Shown in pieces: positions 40,894 through 49,030 of a stretch of DNA of 64,000 nucleotides (positions are counted from its first letter, which is position 1; the number at the start of each line of letters is the position of its first letter). The notes beneath the pieces were generated by a model. That model made no database searches and was not told where the DNA came from. It saw only the letters and a program-made list of their open reading frames with translations. Where the stretch lies: assembly GCF_024346455.1 (NCBI RefSeq), contig NZ_JAGQCY010000006.1:1-64000 (forward strand), in the 5' to 3' direction. This DNA comes from Cyanobium sp. Aljojuca 7A6 (GTDB lineage: Bacteria > Cyanobacteriota > Cyanobacteriia > PCC-6307 > Cyanobiaceae). The translations under genes and the position numbers were made by a program.

Positions 40894-41146
40894 GTTCTGC
40901 CTCCCAGGTCTATTCTGTATGATTGAGATACGTTAACCTTCTTTTTCGACAAGCAGGTACAACAGTAGATCCAGCATTAATTTCCCTATTCCTAGTTTGG
41001 CTCAGACGGTGGTGCCGATGGATTGCCCCAGCGAAGCATGGGAAGCAGAATGAGGGCTCGATCCGCTACTTAGGGTCTCCTGAGAATGACAAGCGGCTCC
41101 TCAGCTGATAACACAGGTGAATCCCCTCCAGCTTGCCGATGGATCC
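40894..41146. other. Gene-free stretch after ndhJ
   Basis: No reading frame with protein-like composition is visible here. GC is lower than in ndhJ. It marks the boundary between the conserved ndh operon and the accessory island and may contain the far end of the decayed transposable element, but no clear inverted repeat was found. Confidence 0.5.
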
Positions 41147-41650
41147 TCAGGCGGTAGCAGGCTGATCATTCAACACCGCCACATGGGAATTGCAAGCTGC
41201 TCTATGGGCCAGAAGCAGCTTTAGCCAGCAGGCCAAAAGGACAAAAAGAAGCCCTAGGAGCTTGTCGAAGTTCATGACGAGAACAGTCAACGCCATTGCG
41301 GAACGCTGGGTCGTGGCAAGCTTCACGCGGATCAGACCCAATCCATACCGTCGCTTCCCCTGGCCGATCTTGCCCCAACTGCATTGCGTTGTCGCTGGTC
41401 ATCAAGAAACTGCTTCTTCTTCTCCTCCGCCAGCAACTATTGATCGCTCTTGGGGCGACCGAGGCGCGGACCCCCTCACGCGAATGCCATGACGCTGGAA
41501 AATGGCTCGGTTGGCTTGCGTTCGATAAATCTGATCAGCACAGATCACCTTTGGATCGTGGCCATATCGGCGTCGATAGGCTCTTGCCTGTCCCTTCAGG
41601 TCTTCTCCTTCGTTGTAAGGGTTATAACTTAGGCGATCAAGGAAGGTGAA
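41147..41650 (-). pseudogene. Decayed IS5-like transposase, C-terminal half
   Basis: Reading the minus strand gives LSYNPYNEGEDLKGQARA, then YGHDPKVICADQIYRTQANR, and after a gap YGLGLIRVKLATTQRSAM, a pattern of IS5-type DDE transposases. The N-terminal half is missing. Between about 41370 and 41460 the frame is shifted: the alternative frame reads LLAEEKKKQFLDDQRQRNA, so two compensating indels are likely, and an in-frame TAG is also present. It ends seven bases from the stop of the FrhB-like gene and is clearly inactive. Confidence 0.8.
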
Positions 41651-41656
41651 CCCCCT

Positions 41657-43078
41657 TCACCTGATGCGCTGAATCGCAGCTTTTACCATCGACCTTGCCC
41701 GTTTGACGCGATCACGAATGCGGAGCCGTACCTTGAGTCGGTGACCGAATGGCAACTTCGGCTGATAAAGAGACTGATACCTATTGATGAGAGGTGTTAA
41801 TCGCTTGAAGAATTGATACTTGTTATCTTCGTGCTCATGCTGCACCCAAAGAACAGGGATTTTTTCTCTGAGCAGGCGTCGGGTGTCTTGAATGGCTTTT
41901 CTTGAGGTCGAGATCTGTCTTGATGGTTGCGTTCTCTTTTTTGGCTTCCAACCTCTTCTCCATACCTCAACGTATAGCCGGTACGGCAAGTCCTCAATCC
42001 TATGCCGTATGTTCGCAGCCTGTGAGTTGTGAGCCATTTCCACGGATGCCGAGTCAAGTGCTAGCTCGCCCCTGGCAAGGCCTCCTACGATCAGCTCATG
42101 AATGACCTGATTTCTTGCTATGAAGATATTTGTTCCATTGCTATCTGAAGTGTATTCCGGAAGCCATGCGTCACCGATCGATACATCGGCGACCTCTGCA
42201 GATATGTCGTCACAGAAGTCACAGGCCTTGTACTTGAAAATGCCCATTCCCCAGTCTCGCCCAATGACCTCGGCCATGGGCTTGGTGATAGTTCTTATTC
42301 CGTCGGAAACTGTATATCCATAGTCTCCCGCATCTCTTCCTTGAATCTTCGTCCGAAAATCGATGCTGGTCATGGCCTTCCTAGTGAAACCTGCTTGATA
42401 GGCAAGTAGTTCTGCGAATCGAGTCGACTTCAAGTGTCCGCAGAAGAGGCCAATCAAGAATGCTATTCGTTCTTTGAAGACAGGCTCTACTTCCATCAAT
42501 GAGCGAAGCGACTTCGCGAAACATGGCAGGGCCACCACTGCATAACGCCCTGGGGTATGGCGTATGTGAGCCAGGACTTCTGACATCTCTACTGGAAAGT
42601 AGTGTGACTTGGCACCCAAGCTTATTTCAGTTGAAGATCGCGATACTTGATAGCTGAACAAGAGGTCTCTGCTGGCTCCCTGGGAGACAGGCCTTACGTG
42701 TACGACCGCATCAACTAAGTCGTAGGAAAGCAGTGTGTTTAGCAGCCAGGACGTAATGCCACCAGAGCTGCCTTGGGCTCGGTAGGGAGGAGATTTGACA
42801 TGACCTGTCCATAGGCTGAGAAAATATCCAATCTTTGGGTCGTATCTGAGCTCATCTTCTCGTCCCTGAAGAGAGACTAGATCATCTTCGTTGAGGGAAT
42901 TATTGCTAAATGGGCAGATCCTGTCTTGCTTGCTTTGGTCATCTTCTTGGGACAGGCCTGAAGTTGCCTTGTATCTCCCAAATCTATCAAGTCCGATGTT
43001 TTGATAGATTCCTAGGCTGCAGGAGCCGCAGCCGATGCAGAGGCCGTTGTCAACTACATTATCGATTTCACGTGTCAT
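41657..43078 (-). CDS. Coenzyme F420 hydrogenase/dehydrogenase beta-subunit-like protein
   Basis: A 473-residue FrhB-like protein. The N-terminus has CIGCGSC but not the fourth Cys of a normal CxxCxxCxxxCP cluster; ICPFS comes about 40 residues later. The middle contains the family's SSGGITSWLLNTLL, VALPCFAKSLRSL, GLFCGHLKS and CDFCDDISAEVADVSIGDAW. Such proteins occur beside polysaccharide pyruvyl transferases in exopolysaccharide clusters; their reaction is uncertain, and coenzyme F420 itself need not be involved. Codon use is much less GC-rich than in the core genes, suggesting transfer. The predicted partner gene lies upstream, beyond the IS remnants. Confidence 0.85.
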   Translation of the reverse strand: MTREIDNVVDNGLCIGCGSCSLGIYQNIGLDRFGRYKATSGLSQEDDQSKQDRICPFSNNSLNEDDLVSLQGREDELRYDPKIGYFLSLWTGHVKSPPYRAQGSSGGITSWLLNTLLSYDLVDAVVHVRPVSQGASRDLLFSYQVSRSSTEISLGAKSHYFPVEMSEVLAHIRHTPGRYAVVALPCFAKSLRSLMEVEPVFKERIAFLIGLFCGHLKSTRFAELLAYQAGFTRKAMTSIDFRTKIQGRDAGDYGYTVSDGIRTITKPMAEVIGRDWGMGIFKYKACDFCDDISAEVADVSIGDAWLPEYTSDSNGTNIFIARNQVIHELIVGGLARGELALDSASVEMAHNSQAANIRHRIEDLPYRLYVEVWRRGWKPKKRTQPSRQISTSRKAIQDTRRLLREKIPVLWVQHEHEDNKYQFFKRLTPLINRYQSLYQPKLPFGHRLKVRLRIRDRVKRARSMVKAAIQRIR

Positions 43079-43235
43079 CAGAAGTGTGAGGTGGGTGCCT
43101 TTTGCTGGACAGTTCGGTCCCCTGTCATCGTTAACCCTGGACGGGAGGAACAGGGTTCAATTTCACTGTAGACCTCATTGGGTGTTTTGCCTCTCAGGGA
43201 GCTGTGCGGCCTTACATGGCAGTACCCCCTGCGTC
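43078..43235 (-). pseudogene. IS3-family OrfB C-terminal fragment
   Basis: Minus-strand translation gives GYCHVRPHSSLRGKTPNEVY, the typical end of an IS3 integrase (rve) domain. The catalytic DDE core that should precede it is absent. The frame's stop overlaps the ATG of the FrhB-like gene. Confidence 0.75.
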
Positions 43236-43238
43236 AGG

Positions 43239-43261
43239 AAAGAAGTCCGCTCGGTCTGACC
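43239..43261 (+). repeat. 23-base inverted repeat, left copy
   Basis: The sequence beginning AAAGAAGTCCGC is repeated exactly in inverted orientation at 44084-44106. With one mismatch the match extends outward by five more bases (TCAGg / TCAGc). It sits exactly where the orfB reading frame is cut after DPRLADLTPGQ. Confidence 0.85.
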
Positions 43262-43610
43262 AGGCGTGAGATCGGCAAGACGTGGATCCTTGACAGTGGA
43301 GAGAACCTGTTGGCGCTCTTCCTCACTGAAACGATGCATGACATGCCTGGACGCCCCCTTGCGTTGATCGCGGCTGAATCCCTGGGCCCGAATCATCAAG
43401 CCCCATCGCCTTAGCGTGCGTGTCGCAAGCCCGATAATATCTGCAATGGCCTTGGACGAAACGCCACGACTGATGCCTTCCTCCAGCAGCTCGACGATCG
43501 CTCCACGATCCTCAGAGGGGATCAATGCTCCTCGTCCGGCTGAAAGATCTGGTTGAACTTCTTTGAGAGCAACCGCTTCGCGGAAGCGTTCCGCTACAAC
43601 AACGTTGCTG
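43239..43610 (-). pseudogene. IS3-family OrfB N-terminal fragment
   Basis: In the -1 frame relative to orfA the minus strand reads VVAERFREAVAL, then SRGVSSKAIADIIGLATRTL and EEERQQVLSTVKDPRLADL, the helix-turn-helix and linker region that precedes the integrase core in IS3 OrfB. It is cut off at the 23-base repeat. The overlap with orfA near AAAAG fits the programmed -1 frameshift used by this family. Confidence 0.75.
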
Positions 43611-44055
43611 CTTTTGTGAGTGCCTTATCCTTCTTGTCCAGTTCACGCTGCAGGCGGCGGATCTCACGCGCTTGCTCCTGATTTTTCCGCTGCAGTTCCC
43701 GCTGATCAGCCATGCTCGGAGCGCTGGGGCCATTGGCATCCTCAGAGGTCTGGCGCCAACGGGCAACCTGCTTGGGGTACAGCCCCCGCTCCCTGCTGAA
43801 CGTACCGAGCTCGGTTCCGCTCAGTCCTGCGGCCTGGATCACGGCCGCCAGCTTGTCGGCAGCGCTCCACTGCTCTGGGGGCTTGGTCGAGGCAGGCACC
43901 AGCTGGCCCTGCTTCTGCCACTGGCTACGCCAGTTGTAGATGGTCTGCGCCGTGATCCCCGTGTCCCGGGCGATCTCAGCCATGCTCTCGCGGTTCGGTG
44001 GGCTCATCCGGATCCGGATGGCTTCCCGCAGAGCGGCGTCGAAGGGCGGTTGCAT
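43594..44055 (-). CDS. IS3-family transposase OrfA
   Basis: A 153-residue helix-turn-helix protein: RESMAEIARDTGITAQTIYN near residues 22-41, WRSQWQKQG, and a second region with GLYPKQVARW. The C-terminal REIRRLQRELDKKDKALTKA is the coiled-coil/leucine-zipper tail that normally leads into OrfB by frameshifting. The frame is complete, but OrfB is broken, so the protein alone probably has no transposition activity. Confidence 0.85.
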   Translation of the reverse strand: MQPPFDAALREAIRIRMSPPNRESMAEIARDTGITAQTIYNWRSQWQKQGQLVPASTKPPEQWSAADKLAAVIQAAGLSGTELGTFSRERGLYPKQVARWRQTSEDANGPSAPSMADQRELQRKNQEQAREIRRLQRELDKKDKALTKAATLL

Positions 44056-44083
44056 GGTCGTCGGTTGGGCCCCCTGGTTGACG

Positions 44084-44106
44084 GGTCAGACCGAGCGGAC
44101 TTCTTT
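44084..44106 (-). repeat. 23-base inverted repeat, right copy
   Basis: Exact inverted copy of 43239-43261, lying 29 bases upstream of the orfA start codon. Confidence 0.85.
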
Positions 44107-44199
44107 GCTGATAGTGGGGGACTCAGCTCCATGTGTCAGGCGACAGCGAAAAATGGTCCGGGAACAAAAGCGGATGTCGCTTGACACCATGAGGACAGC

Positions 44200-44373
44200 C
44201 ACCGCTATCGGGGCAGTGGCGCCTGCGCGATGGCAACGCTGCGAACCGCAGCGATGAACCTGCTGAGGCTGGCCTGATGTCGGCCGATTCGGGCCGGGAT
44301 GCAGGCGGTGATGCACGACATCACAGCCTTGCTGGCGATGGCCCCGCGCCAACCATCCCCGAGCCCATGGTGA
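44200..44373 (+). pseudogene. Transposase C-terminal fragment (ISAs1-like)
   Basis: The plus strand reads MATLRTAAMNLLRLA, an in-frame TGA at 44275-44277, then IRAGMQAVMHDITALLAMAP and a stop. This resembles the C-terminus of ISAs1 / H-repeat-type transposases. The rest of the gene is missing. Family assignment rests on this short motif only. Confidence 0.6.
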
Positions 44374-44488
44374 TACCTTTCAACCCTGGGCGGTACCCCA
44401 CCTCACAGGTTAACGATGGGCCCTGTCCAGAAAACCCAGACCACCTCAATCTGCTCAGAACCACTGCAGTTCACGCGATCTTGCCTTC

Positions 44489-45577
44489 TTAAGGACGCCC
44501 AATGTACGAGCGTACCCTAAATAAAAGGAAATACTTCATTCTAAGCAAGTAACTTGCTAAGCTCTTTGGGGCAGCCTCGGGAGGGGTACGAAGTAATCTG
44601 ATTTGTCGCCAAGCCAGCTCTTCAACCTTTGGCCTAGAGGCCTTCAACTTGCTTCGAATTTGGGAATAATCTGAGACGGCAGCCTCGAAATGGGGTAAGA
44701 TCTTCCCACTTTCATGTGCAGAAACCACATAATCCGAGAGATCCCAGTGTTCAAAAGTTCCTATCGCCTTGATGCCATTGTAGGCAATGGCTATGCATGG
44801 AACACCAGCAGATAGGGATAGAATTGCCAAATGCATTCTTCCGGTTATCACAAAGAACAATCTTGAAAGGACTGACTTTTCGTATCCCGAATCCAGCTCT
44901 TTTGTTATGAAGATATCTCCGTCTGTGCCTTCTGCGAGGCTGGCCAGCAACCTGTAGTCATCTTTTCGCGAATCGTGCGGGATGAATAGAAACCGGTAGG
45001 CATTTGAATGCTGCCTTATGAAAGTGCTCATGGCTTCGTAGACCGCCTTATTGCCGTCCTTGAAGTCTCCGTGAAGATTTACCCCCACCACTTTTTTGTC
45101 TGATGAATCTAACCACTCTTCCATCCTTGGACTTGATCCTAGGGGAGTGGCTTTGCGCAGATGCGCTAGGTCAGACACAAGGATTGGCTGATTTGTAAAG
45201 GAAAAGTTTCGGTTTAGAATTCTTTGAGAGTACGCATCTCTGGCGAAAATAAACAGCTTTCGATACTTTGAGACTTTAGACACGAAATCATTATTTATGG
45301 CATCTTCGCCATAGCTTGTATTAATTAAATATATAGGCTTGTCAGCCGATATGAATCTGAGAATAGAGTTCTTGCTTATGTCGTAATATGCAATGCAGTC
45401 ATTTCCAAAATATACCAAAGCATCGTAGCCCTCTATCTGAGCTTTCTGAAAGTCTTCTTGTTCAGGTATCTCGTAGGAGATTCCGGCTTCCATCAGATGC
45501 GTTTCGAGTGTGGTTAGCAATGCCTCATCGCCGACATTGCCTGGAGACCAGGATGGCCTTCGTACTAGAAAATGCAT
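44489..45577 (-). CDS. Polysaccharide pyruvyl transferase family protein
   Basis: A 362-residue WcaK/CsaB-type enzyme expected to transfer pyruvate from phosphoenolpyruvate to a sugar of a surface polysaccharide as a ketal. N-terminal RPSWSPGNVGDEALLTTLE matches the family's GNxGDEA motif, and the C-terminal GRMHLAILSLSAGVPCIAIAYNGIKAIG (about residues 242-269) carries the conserved R-x-H motif. Codon use is AT-rich compared with the core genome. It is on the same strand as the FrhB-like gene but IS remnants lie between; upstream, 78 bases separate it from yvcK. Confidence 0.88.
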   Translation of the reverse strand: MHFLVRRPSWSPGNVGDEALLTTLETHLMEAGISYEIPEQEDFQKAQIEGYDALVYFGNDCIAYYDISKNSILRFISADKPIYLINTSYGEDAINNDFVSKVSKYRKLFIFARDAYSQRILNRNFSFTNQPILVSDLAHLRKATPLGSSPRMEEWLDSSDKKVVGVNLHGDFKDGNKAVYEAMSTFIRQHSNAYRFLFIPHDSRKDDYRLLASLAEGTDGDIFITKELDSGYEKSVLSRLFFVITGRMHLAILSLSAGVPCIAIAYNGIKAIGTFEHWDLSDYVVSAHESGKILPHFEAAVSDYSQIRSKLKASRPKVEELAWRQIRLLRTPPEAAPKSLASYLLRMKYFLLFRVRSYIGRP

Positions 45578-45655
45578 TGCTTGACCTTTGTGAAGAAAGC
45601 TCTACTAGGAAGTGCGCCCATCAATTTCAGTGTAAAGAGGTTAGGCTAACGGCCC

Positions 45656-46990
45656 TCAATCCCTCCGGTGCTTCCGGTAGTACCGAATCACTTCCTTGGC
45701 CACACTGCGCGGCTCGTGCCTCAGGGTGGCACTGGGCCGGGCTCCCTGCAGCGGCGCCAGGATCACTTCATAGCCCAGCGCCTTGAGGATTGAGGCTTCG
45801 CAGGTGACAGGTTCGGCGCCGTGCAGCTTGTAGAGGTCGACCAAGCTGGAATCGGCCAGGTGCTCCTGGGCCAGCACGGCGCTGAACAGGCGTTGCTCCA
45901 CCCCCAGGCTGGCGAGTTGGGCCTCGATCGCCCGCAGGTGGCCGCCCACGTCCAGGCCGTCGGTCTCGCCGGGCTGGGTCATGAGGTTGCAGATGTACAG
46001 CCGCGGCGCCTTGCTGGCGCTGATGGCGCTGACCAGCTCTGGCACCAGCAAATTCGGCAGTAGGGAGGTGTAAAGGCTGCCAGGCCCCAGCACGATCAGG
46101 TCGGCATGGGCGATGGCCTCCAGGGCCCGCGGCAGGGCCGGCGGCCGCTCCGGGGTGCAGCCGAGGCGCACGATCGGGCAGGGGGCATGGCCGATCTGGG
46201 ATTCCCCCTCAATGCGCTCCCCGTTCTCCAGCTCCGCCCAGAGGCGCACGTCGGCATTGGTGGCCGGCACCACCTGGCCCTGCACCGCCAGCACGCGGCT
46301 GCTGGCGATGATCGCCGATTCCAGGCTGCCGGTGATGGCGGTCAGGGCGCTGAGGAACAGGTTGCCGAAGCTGTGGCCCTCCAGGCCGCTGCCCGCCTTG
46401 AACCGGTACTGGAACAGCCTGGTGAGCAGGGGCTCCTCCCGGGCCAGGGCCGCCAGGCAATTGCGGATGTCCCCGGGGGGCTGCACGCCCAACTCTCGCC
46501 GCAGCACGCCGCTGCTGCCCCCGTCATCGGCCACAGTGACGATGGCGGTGAGGTTGCTGGAATACCGCTTCAGGCCGCTCAGAAGGGTGGCCAGACCCGT
46601 GCCGCCGCCGATCGCCACGATGTTGGGGCCCCGGTTCAGCCGTCGCTGGGCCAGCAGGGCGTCCACCAGCAGGGTGTCCTTCTCCGGCGCCAAGGCCTGC
46701 TGGATGGCGCCGAAGCTGCGGCTCTGGCCCAGCCAGACCATGGCAGCGCCGATCAGCAGCACCAGCGGGCCGGTGATCCCCCGGGGCATCACCTGGGTCA
46801 GGCGATTCAGGCCCCAGCGGATCGTCTCGAGGGTCCAGTAGATCGGCTGCAGGTCGGCCCACACCGCCGCCCCCAGCAAGGCGATCACCAGCCCGAAGCC
46901 GGAGGTGATCATCCAGCGCTTCACCACCAGACCTGGCTGCAGCCAGCGCGCCGCCCGCCGCGAGCGACTCATCAGATCCTGCTGGCGCAT
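45656..46990 (-). CDS. yvcK: YvcK/CofD-like protein with N-terminal membrane anchor
   Basis: A 444-residue member of the YvcK (gluconeogenesis factor) group, which binds UDP-sugars and affects cell shape and carbon use in other bacteria. IVAIGGGTGLATLLSGLK near residue 123, VTVADDGGSSGVLRRE near 150 and LGPGSLYTSLLPNLLVPE are diagnostic. The first 110 residues hold two hydrophobic segments, so the enzyme domain is tethered to the membrane, unlike the soluble Bacillus form. The start MRQQDLMSRS at 46990 was chosen because the longer frame adds a Pro/Arg-rich tract. Confidence 0.9.
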   Translation of the reverse strand: MRQQDLMSRSRRAARWLQPGLVVKRWMITSGFGLVIALLGAAVWADLQPIYWTLETIRWGLNRLTQVMPRGITGPLVLLIGAAMVWLGQSRSFGAIQQALAPEKDTLLVDALLAQRRLNRGPNIVAIGGGTGLATLLSGLKRYSSNLTAIVTVADDGGSSGVLRRELGVQPPGDIRNCLAALAREEPLLTRLFQYRFKAGSGLEGHSFGNLFLSALTAITGSLESAIIASSRVLAVQGQVVPATNADVRLWAELENGERIEGESQIGHAPCPIVRLGCTPERPPALPRALEAIAHADLIVLGPGSLYTSLLPNLLVPELVSAISASKAPRLYICNLMTQPGETDGLDVGGHLRAIEAQLASLGVEQRLFSAVLAQEHLADSSLVDLYKLHGAEPVTCEASILKALGYEVILAPLQGARPSATLRHEPRSVAKEVIRYYRKHRRD

Positions 46991-47121
46991 GTCGCCGCGG
47001 CCCACCCAGCGGGGGCGTCCGGGGCGGGAGCCGCCTCGGCGCCGCCTGGCGTTCGCAGCGGGGCCTCGAAGCGTCAAGGGCAGGGCGTGGCAACGCGGCA
47101 CAGACCAACGGAACTGTACGG

Positions 47122-48003
47122 ATGAAAAGCCCCTCCGGAACCGGCAGGATGGGAGCCGGGCCTCCGGGGTCCCCTTGCCGTGGTTCCTTGGCCCTCAGTC
47201 AACTGGCGTTGAAAGTTCCGCCGTCCTCTCCACCGGCGGCCCAGATGGAGAACCTCAGCATGCGCTGGGGCCAGACCATGGTCCTGGATCGGGTTGACCT
47301 CAGCCTCACGCCGGGTGAACGCCTTGTGGTGGTGGGGCCCTCGGGCGCGGGCAAGTCGACCCTGCTGCGGCTGCTGGCGGGGCTGCAGCTGCCCACCGAC
47401 GGGCGGATGCTCATCCATGGTGAACCTCAGACCTACCTGCGTCTGGATCAGCGCCATCCCCCGGACGTGCGCCTGGTGTTCCAGAACCCTGCCCTGCTGG
47501 CCTCGCTCTCCGTGCGGGAGAACGTCGGCTTTTTGCTTTATCGCTTCAGCCGCCTGGGTGAGCAGGAGATCGCCGAGCGGGTCGACCAGGCCCTGCAGGC
47601 CGTGGGGCTGGCGGGCACTGCTGACCGCATGCCCGGTGAGCTCAGCGGCGGCATGCAGAAGCGGGTGAGCTTTGCCCGCGCCCTGATCGACGACCCCACC
47701 CTGGCGTCGGCCCGCACCCCCCTGCTGCTCTTCGACGAGCCCACGGCCGGCCTCGACCCGGTGGCCTGCACCCGCATTGAAGACCTGATCGTGCGCACCT
47801 CCCGCATCGTCCACGCCTCCACGCTCGTGGTGAGCCACGTGATGAGCACGATCGACCGCTGCGCCGAACGGGTGGCCCTCCTCTATGACGGCCGCTTCCG
47901 CTGGATCGGTGCGGTCGAGGACTTCCGCGTCAGCACCAATCCCTATGTGGTCCAGTTTCGGAGCGGTAGTCTGCATGGACCGATGCAGCCGGCCGAGAAC
48001 TGA
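47122..48003 (+). CDS. ABC transporter ATP-binding protein, MlaF-like
   Basis: A 293-residue ATPase for phospholipid or other lipid transport. Walker A is GPSGAGKST, the signature motif is LSGGMQKRVSFARAL, Walker B is LLLFDEPTAGLDPV and the switch His follows in VVSHVMST. The form LSGGMQKR is typical of MlaF/Ttg2A-type proteins. The true start is uncertain: the ABC core begins near MENLSMRWG (47245), and a TTG further upstream or the ATG at 47122 are candidates. The MlaD-like gene follows after four bases; an MlaE-like permease is not in the window. Confidence 0.88.
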   Translation: MKSPSGTGRMGAGPPGSPCRGSLALSQLALKVPPSSPPAAQMENLSMRWGQTMVLDRVDLSLTPGERLVVVGPSGAGKSTLLRLLAGLQLPTDGRMLIHGEPQTYLRLDQRHPPDVRLVFQNPALLASLSVRENVGFLLYRFSRLGEQEIAERVDQALQAVGLAGTADRMPGELSGGMQKRVSFARALIDDPTLASARTPLLLFDEPTAGLDPVACTRIEDLIVRTSRIVHASTLVVSHVMSTIDRCAERVALLYDGRFRWIGAVEDFRVSTNPYVVQFRSGSLHGPMQPAEN

Positions 48004-48007
48004 GCCC

Positions 48008-49030
48008 ATGCGCCGGAGTGTTCGTGAAGCCCTGGTTGGATTTTCACTGCTGGCGGCGGTGGCCAGTGGCCTGGGACTGTGGTTCTGGCTGCGTGGTGTC
48101 TCCCTGAGCGGGAACACCTGGACAATTCGGGCCAGCTTTGCCGATGCCGCCGGCCTGGCCGTGCGTTCGCCGGTCACCTACCGGGGGGTGCTGGTGGGGA
48201 ACGTGCGCAAGGTCACGGTCACCGATGAGGCCGTGTTGGCCGATCTGGAGATCACAAACCCGCGCCTGCGGCTGGCCCGGCCTTTGATCGCCCGTGTCGC
48301 CTCCGCCTCCCTGCTCGGGGGGGATGCCCAGGTGTCCCTGCTGGCCGGCGGCAGCCCCTTGCCGGCCAGCCTGCCGGGGCCGCGGGACCGGGGCTGCAAC
48401 AACACCCGGATGGTGTGCAACGGCGGCAAGGTGAGCGGCATCGCCGCGGCCAGCCTGGACACCGTCACCGAAACGGTGCAGGGTCTGCTTGAGCAGGCCG
48501 AGAAGGAGCAGCTTGTGAACCAGATGGTCGCGGCCACCGCCGCTTTCTCCAAGACCGCCAAGGAGACTGAGCTGCTCACCAAGAGCGGCCAGGTGTTCCT
48601 GCGGGATGCCCAGGTCCTGGTCACCCAGCTGAACCGCTCGGCGGGCAAGGTGGATCCCATCCTGAGCAACCTCAACCTCGCCAGTGCCGATGCCGCCAGG
48701 GCTACCAAGCACGTCGGCAACCTGGCGGCGGCGCTCGACAACCCCAAGACCGTGGCCGACCTCCAGGCCACCCTCACCAACGCCAAGCAGCTCACCGACC
48801 GCTGGTCGGCCGTCGGTGGCGACATGAGCAAGCTCACCGGCGATCCGAAGTTCCTCGACGGCATCCGCAGCGTCTCAATCGGCCTGGGCAGGTTCTTCGA
48901 GGAGCTCTACCCCGCCGAGGTGGACGCGGCCCGCGACCGTAAGGACCGCCAGGACGCCCGCGAGCAAGCGGCCAAAGCAGCGCGGCAGGCCGCCCAGGAC
49001 CGGCTCGCCCCCACCGTCAGAAACCGTTGA
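48008..49030 (+). CDS. MCE/MlaD-family lipid transport protein
   Basis: A 340-residue protein with one N-terminal membrane helix (residues about 8-28) and an MCE domain ([32 protein letters not shown]). It would form the periplasmic tunnel of a lipid transporter, working with the ATPase encoded just upstream. The C-terminal 150 residues are rich in Ala, Lys, Asp and Leu and likely form long helices or coiled coil. In cyanobacteria such systems lie between the plasma or thylakoid membrane and the outer membrane. The 3' end overlaps chlD by 14 bases. Confidence 0.92.
   Translation: MRRSVREALVGFSLLAAVASGLGLWFWLRGVSLSGNTWTIRASFADAAGLAVRSPVTYRGVLVGNVRKVTVTDEAVLADLEITNPRLRLARPLIARVASASLLGGDAQVSLLAGGSPLPASLPGPRDRGCNNTRMVCNGGKVSGIAAASLDTVTETVQGLLEQAEKEQLVNQMVAATAAFSKTAKETELLTKSGQVFLRDAQVLVTQLNRSAGKVDPILSNLNLASADAARATKHVGNLAAALDNPKTVADLQATLTNAKQLTDRWSAVGGDMSKLTGDPKFLDGIRSVSIGLGRFFEELYPAEVDAARDRKDRQDAREQAAKAARQAAQDRLAPTVRNR

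Larger units (their letters stand above)
43106..44429 (-). mobile_element. IS3-family element remnant (composite)
   Basis: The ends carry an imperfect inverted repeat: TGGACAG...ATCGTTAACC at 43106-43140 and its reverse complement at 44406-44429. Inside are an intact orfA, the N-terminal part of orfB, a 23-base inverted repeat pair, and an unrelated transposase fragment. No target-site duplication is obvious. It splits two genes that probably belonged together. The DDE catalytic core is missing, so it cannot move on its own. Confidence 0.65.

Noticed and set aside
40923-41108. 61-codon open frame after ndhJ
   Set aside because: No family pattern and no ribosome-binding site; composition does not look coding.
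44086-44352. 88-codon open frame on the minus strand across the IS block
   Set aside because: It runs opposite to the transposase-like fragment at 44200-44373 and has no protein-family pattern.
43106-44429. CRISPR-like repeats in the island
   Set aside because: The repeats present are one inverted pair and a pair of IS ends; there is no regular array of direct repeats and spacers anywhere in the window.
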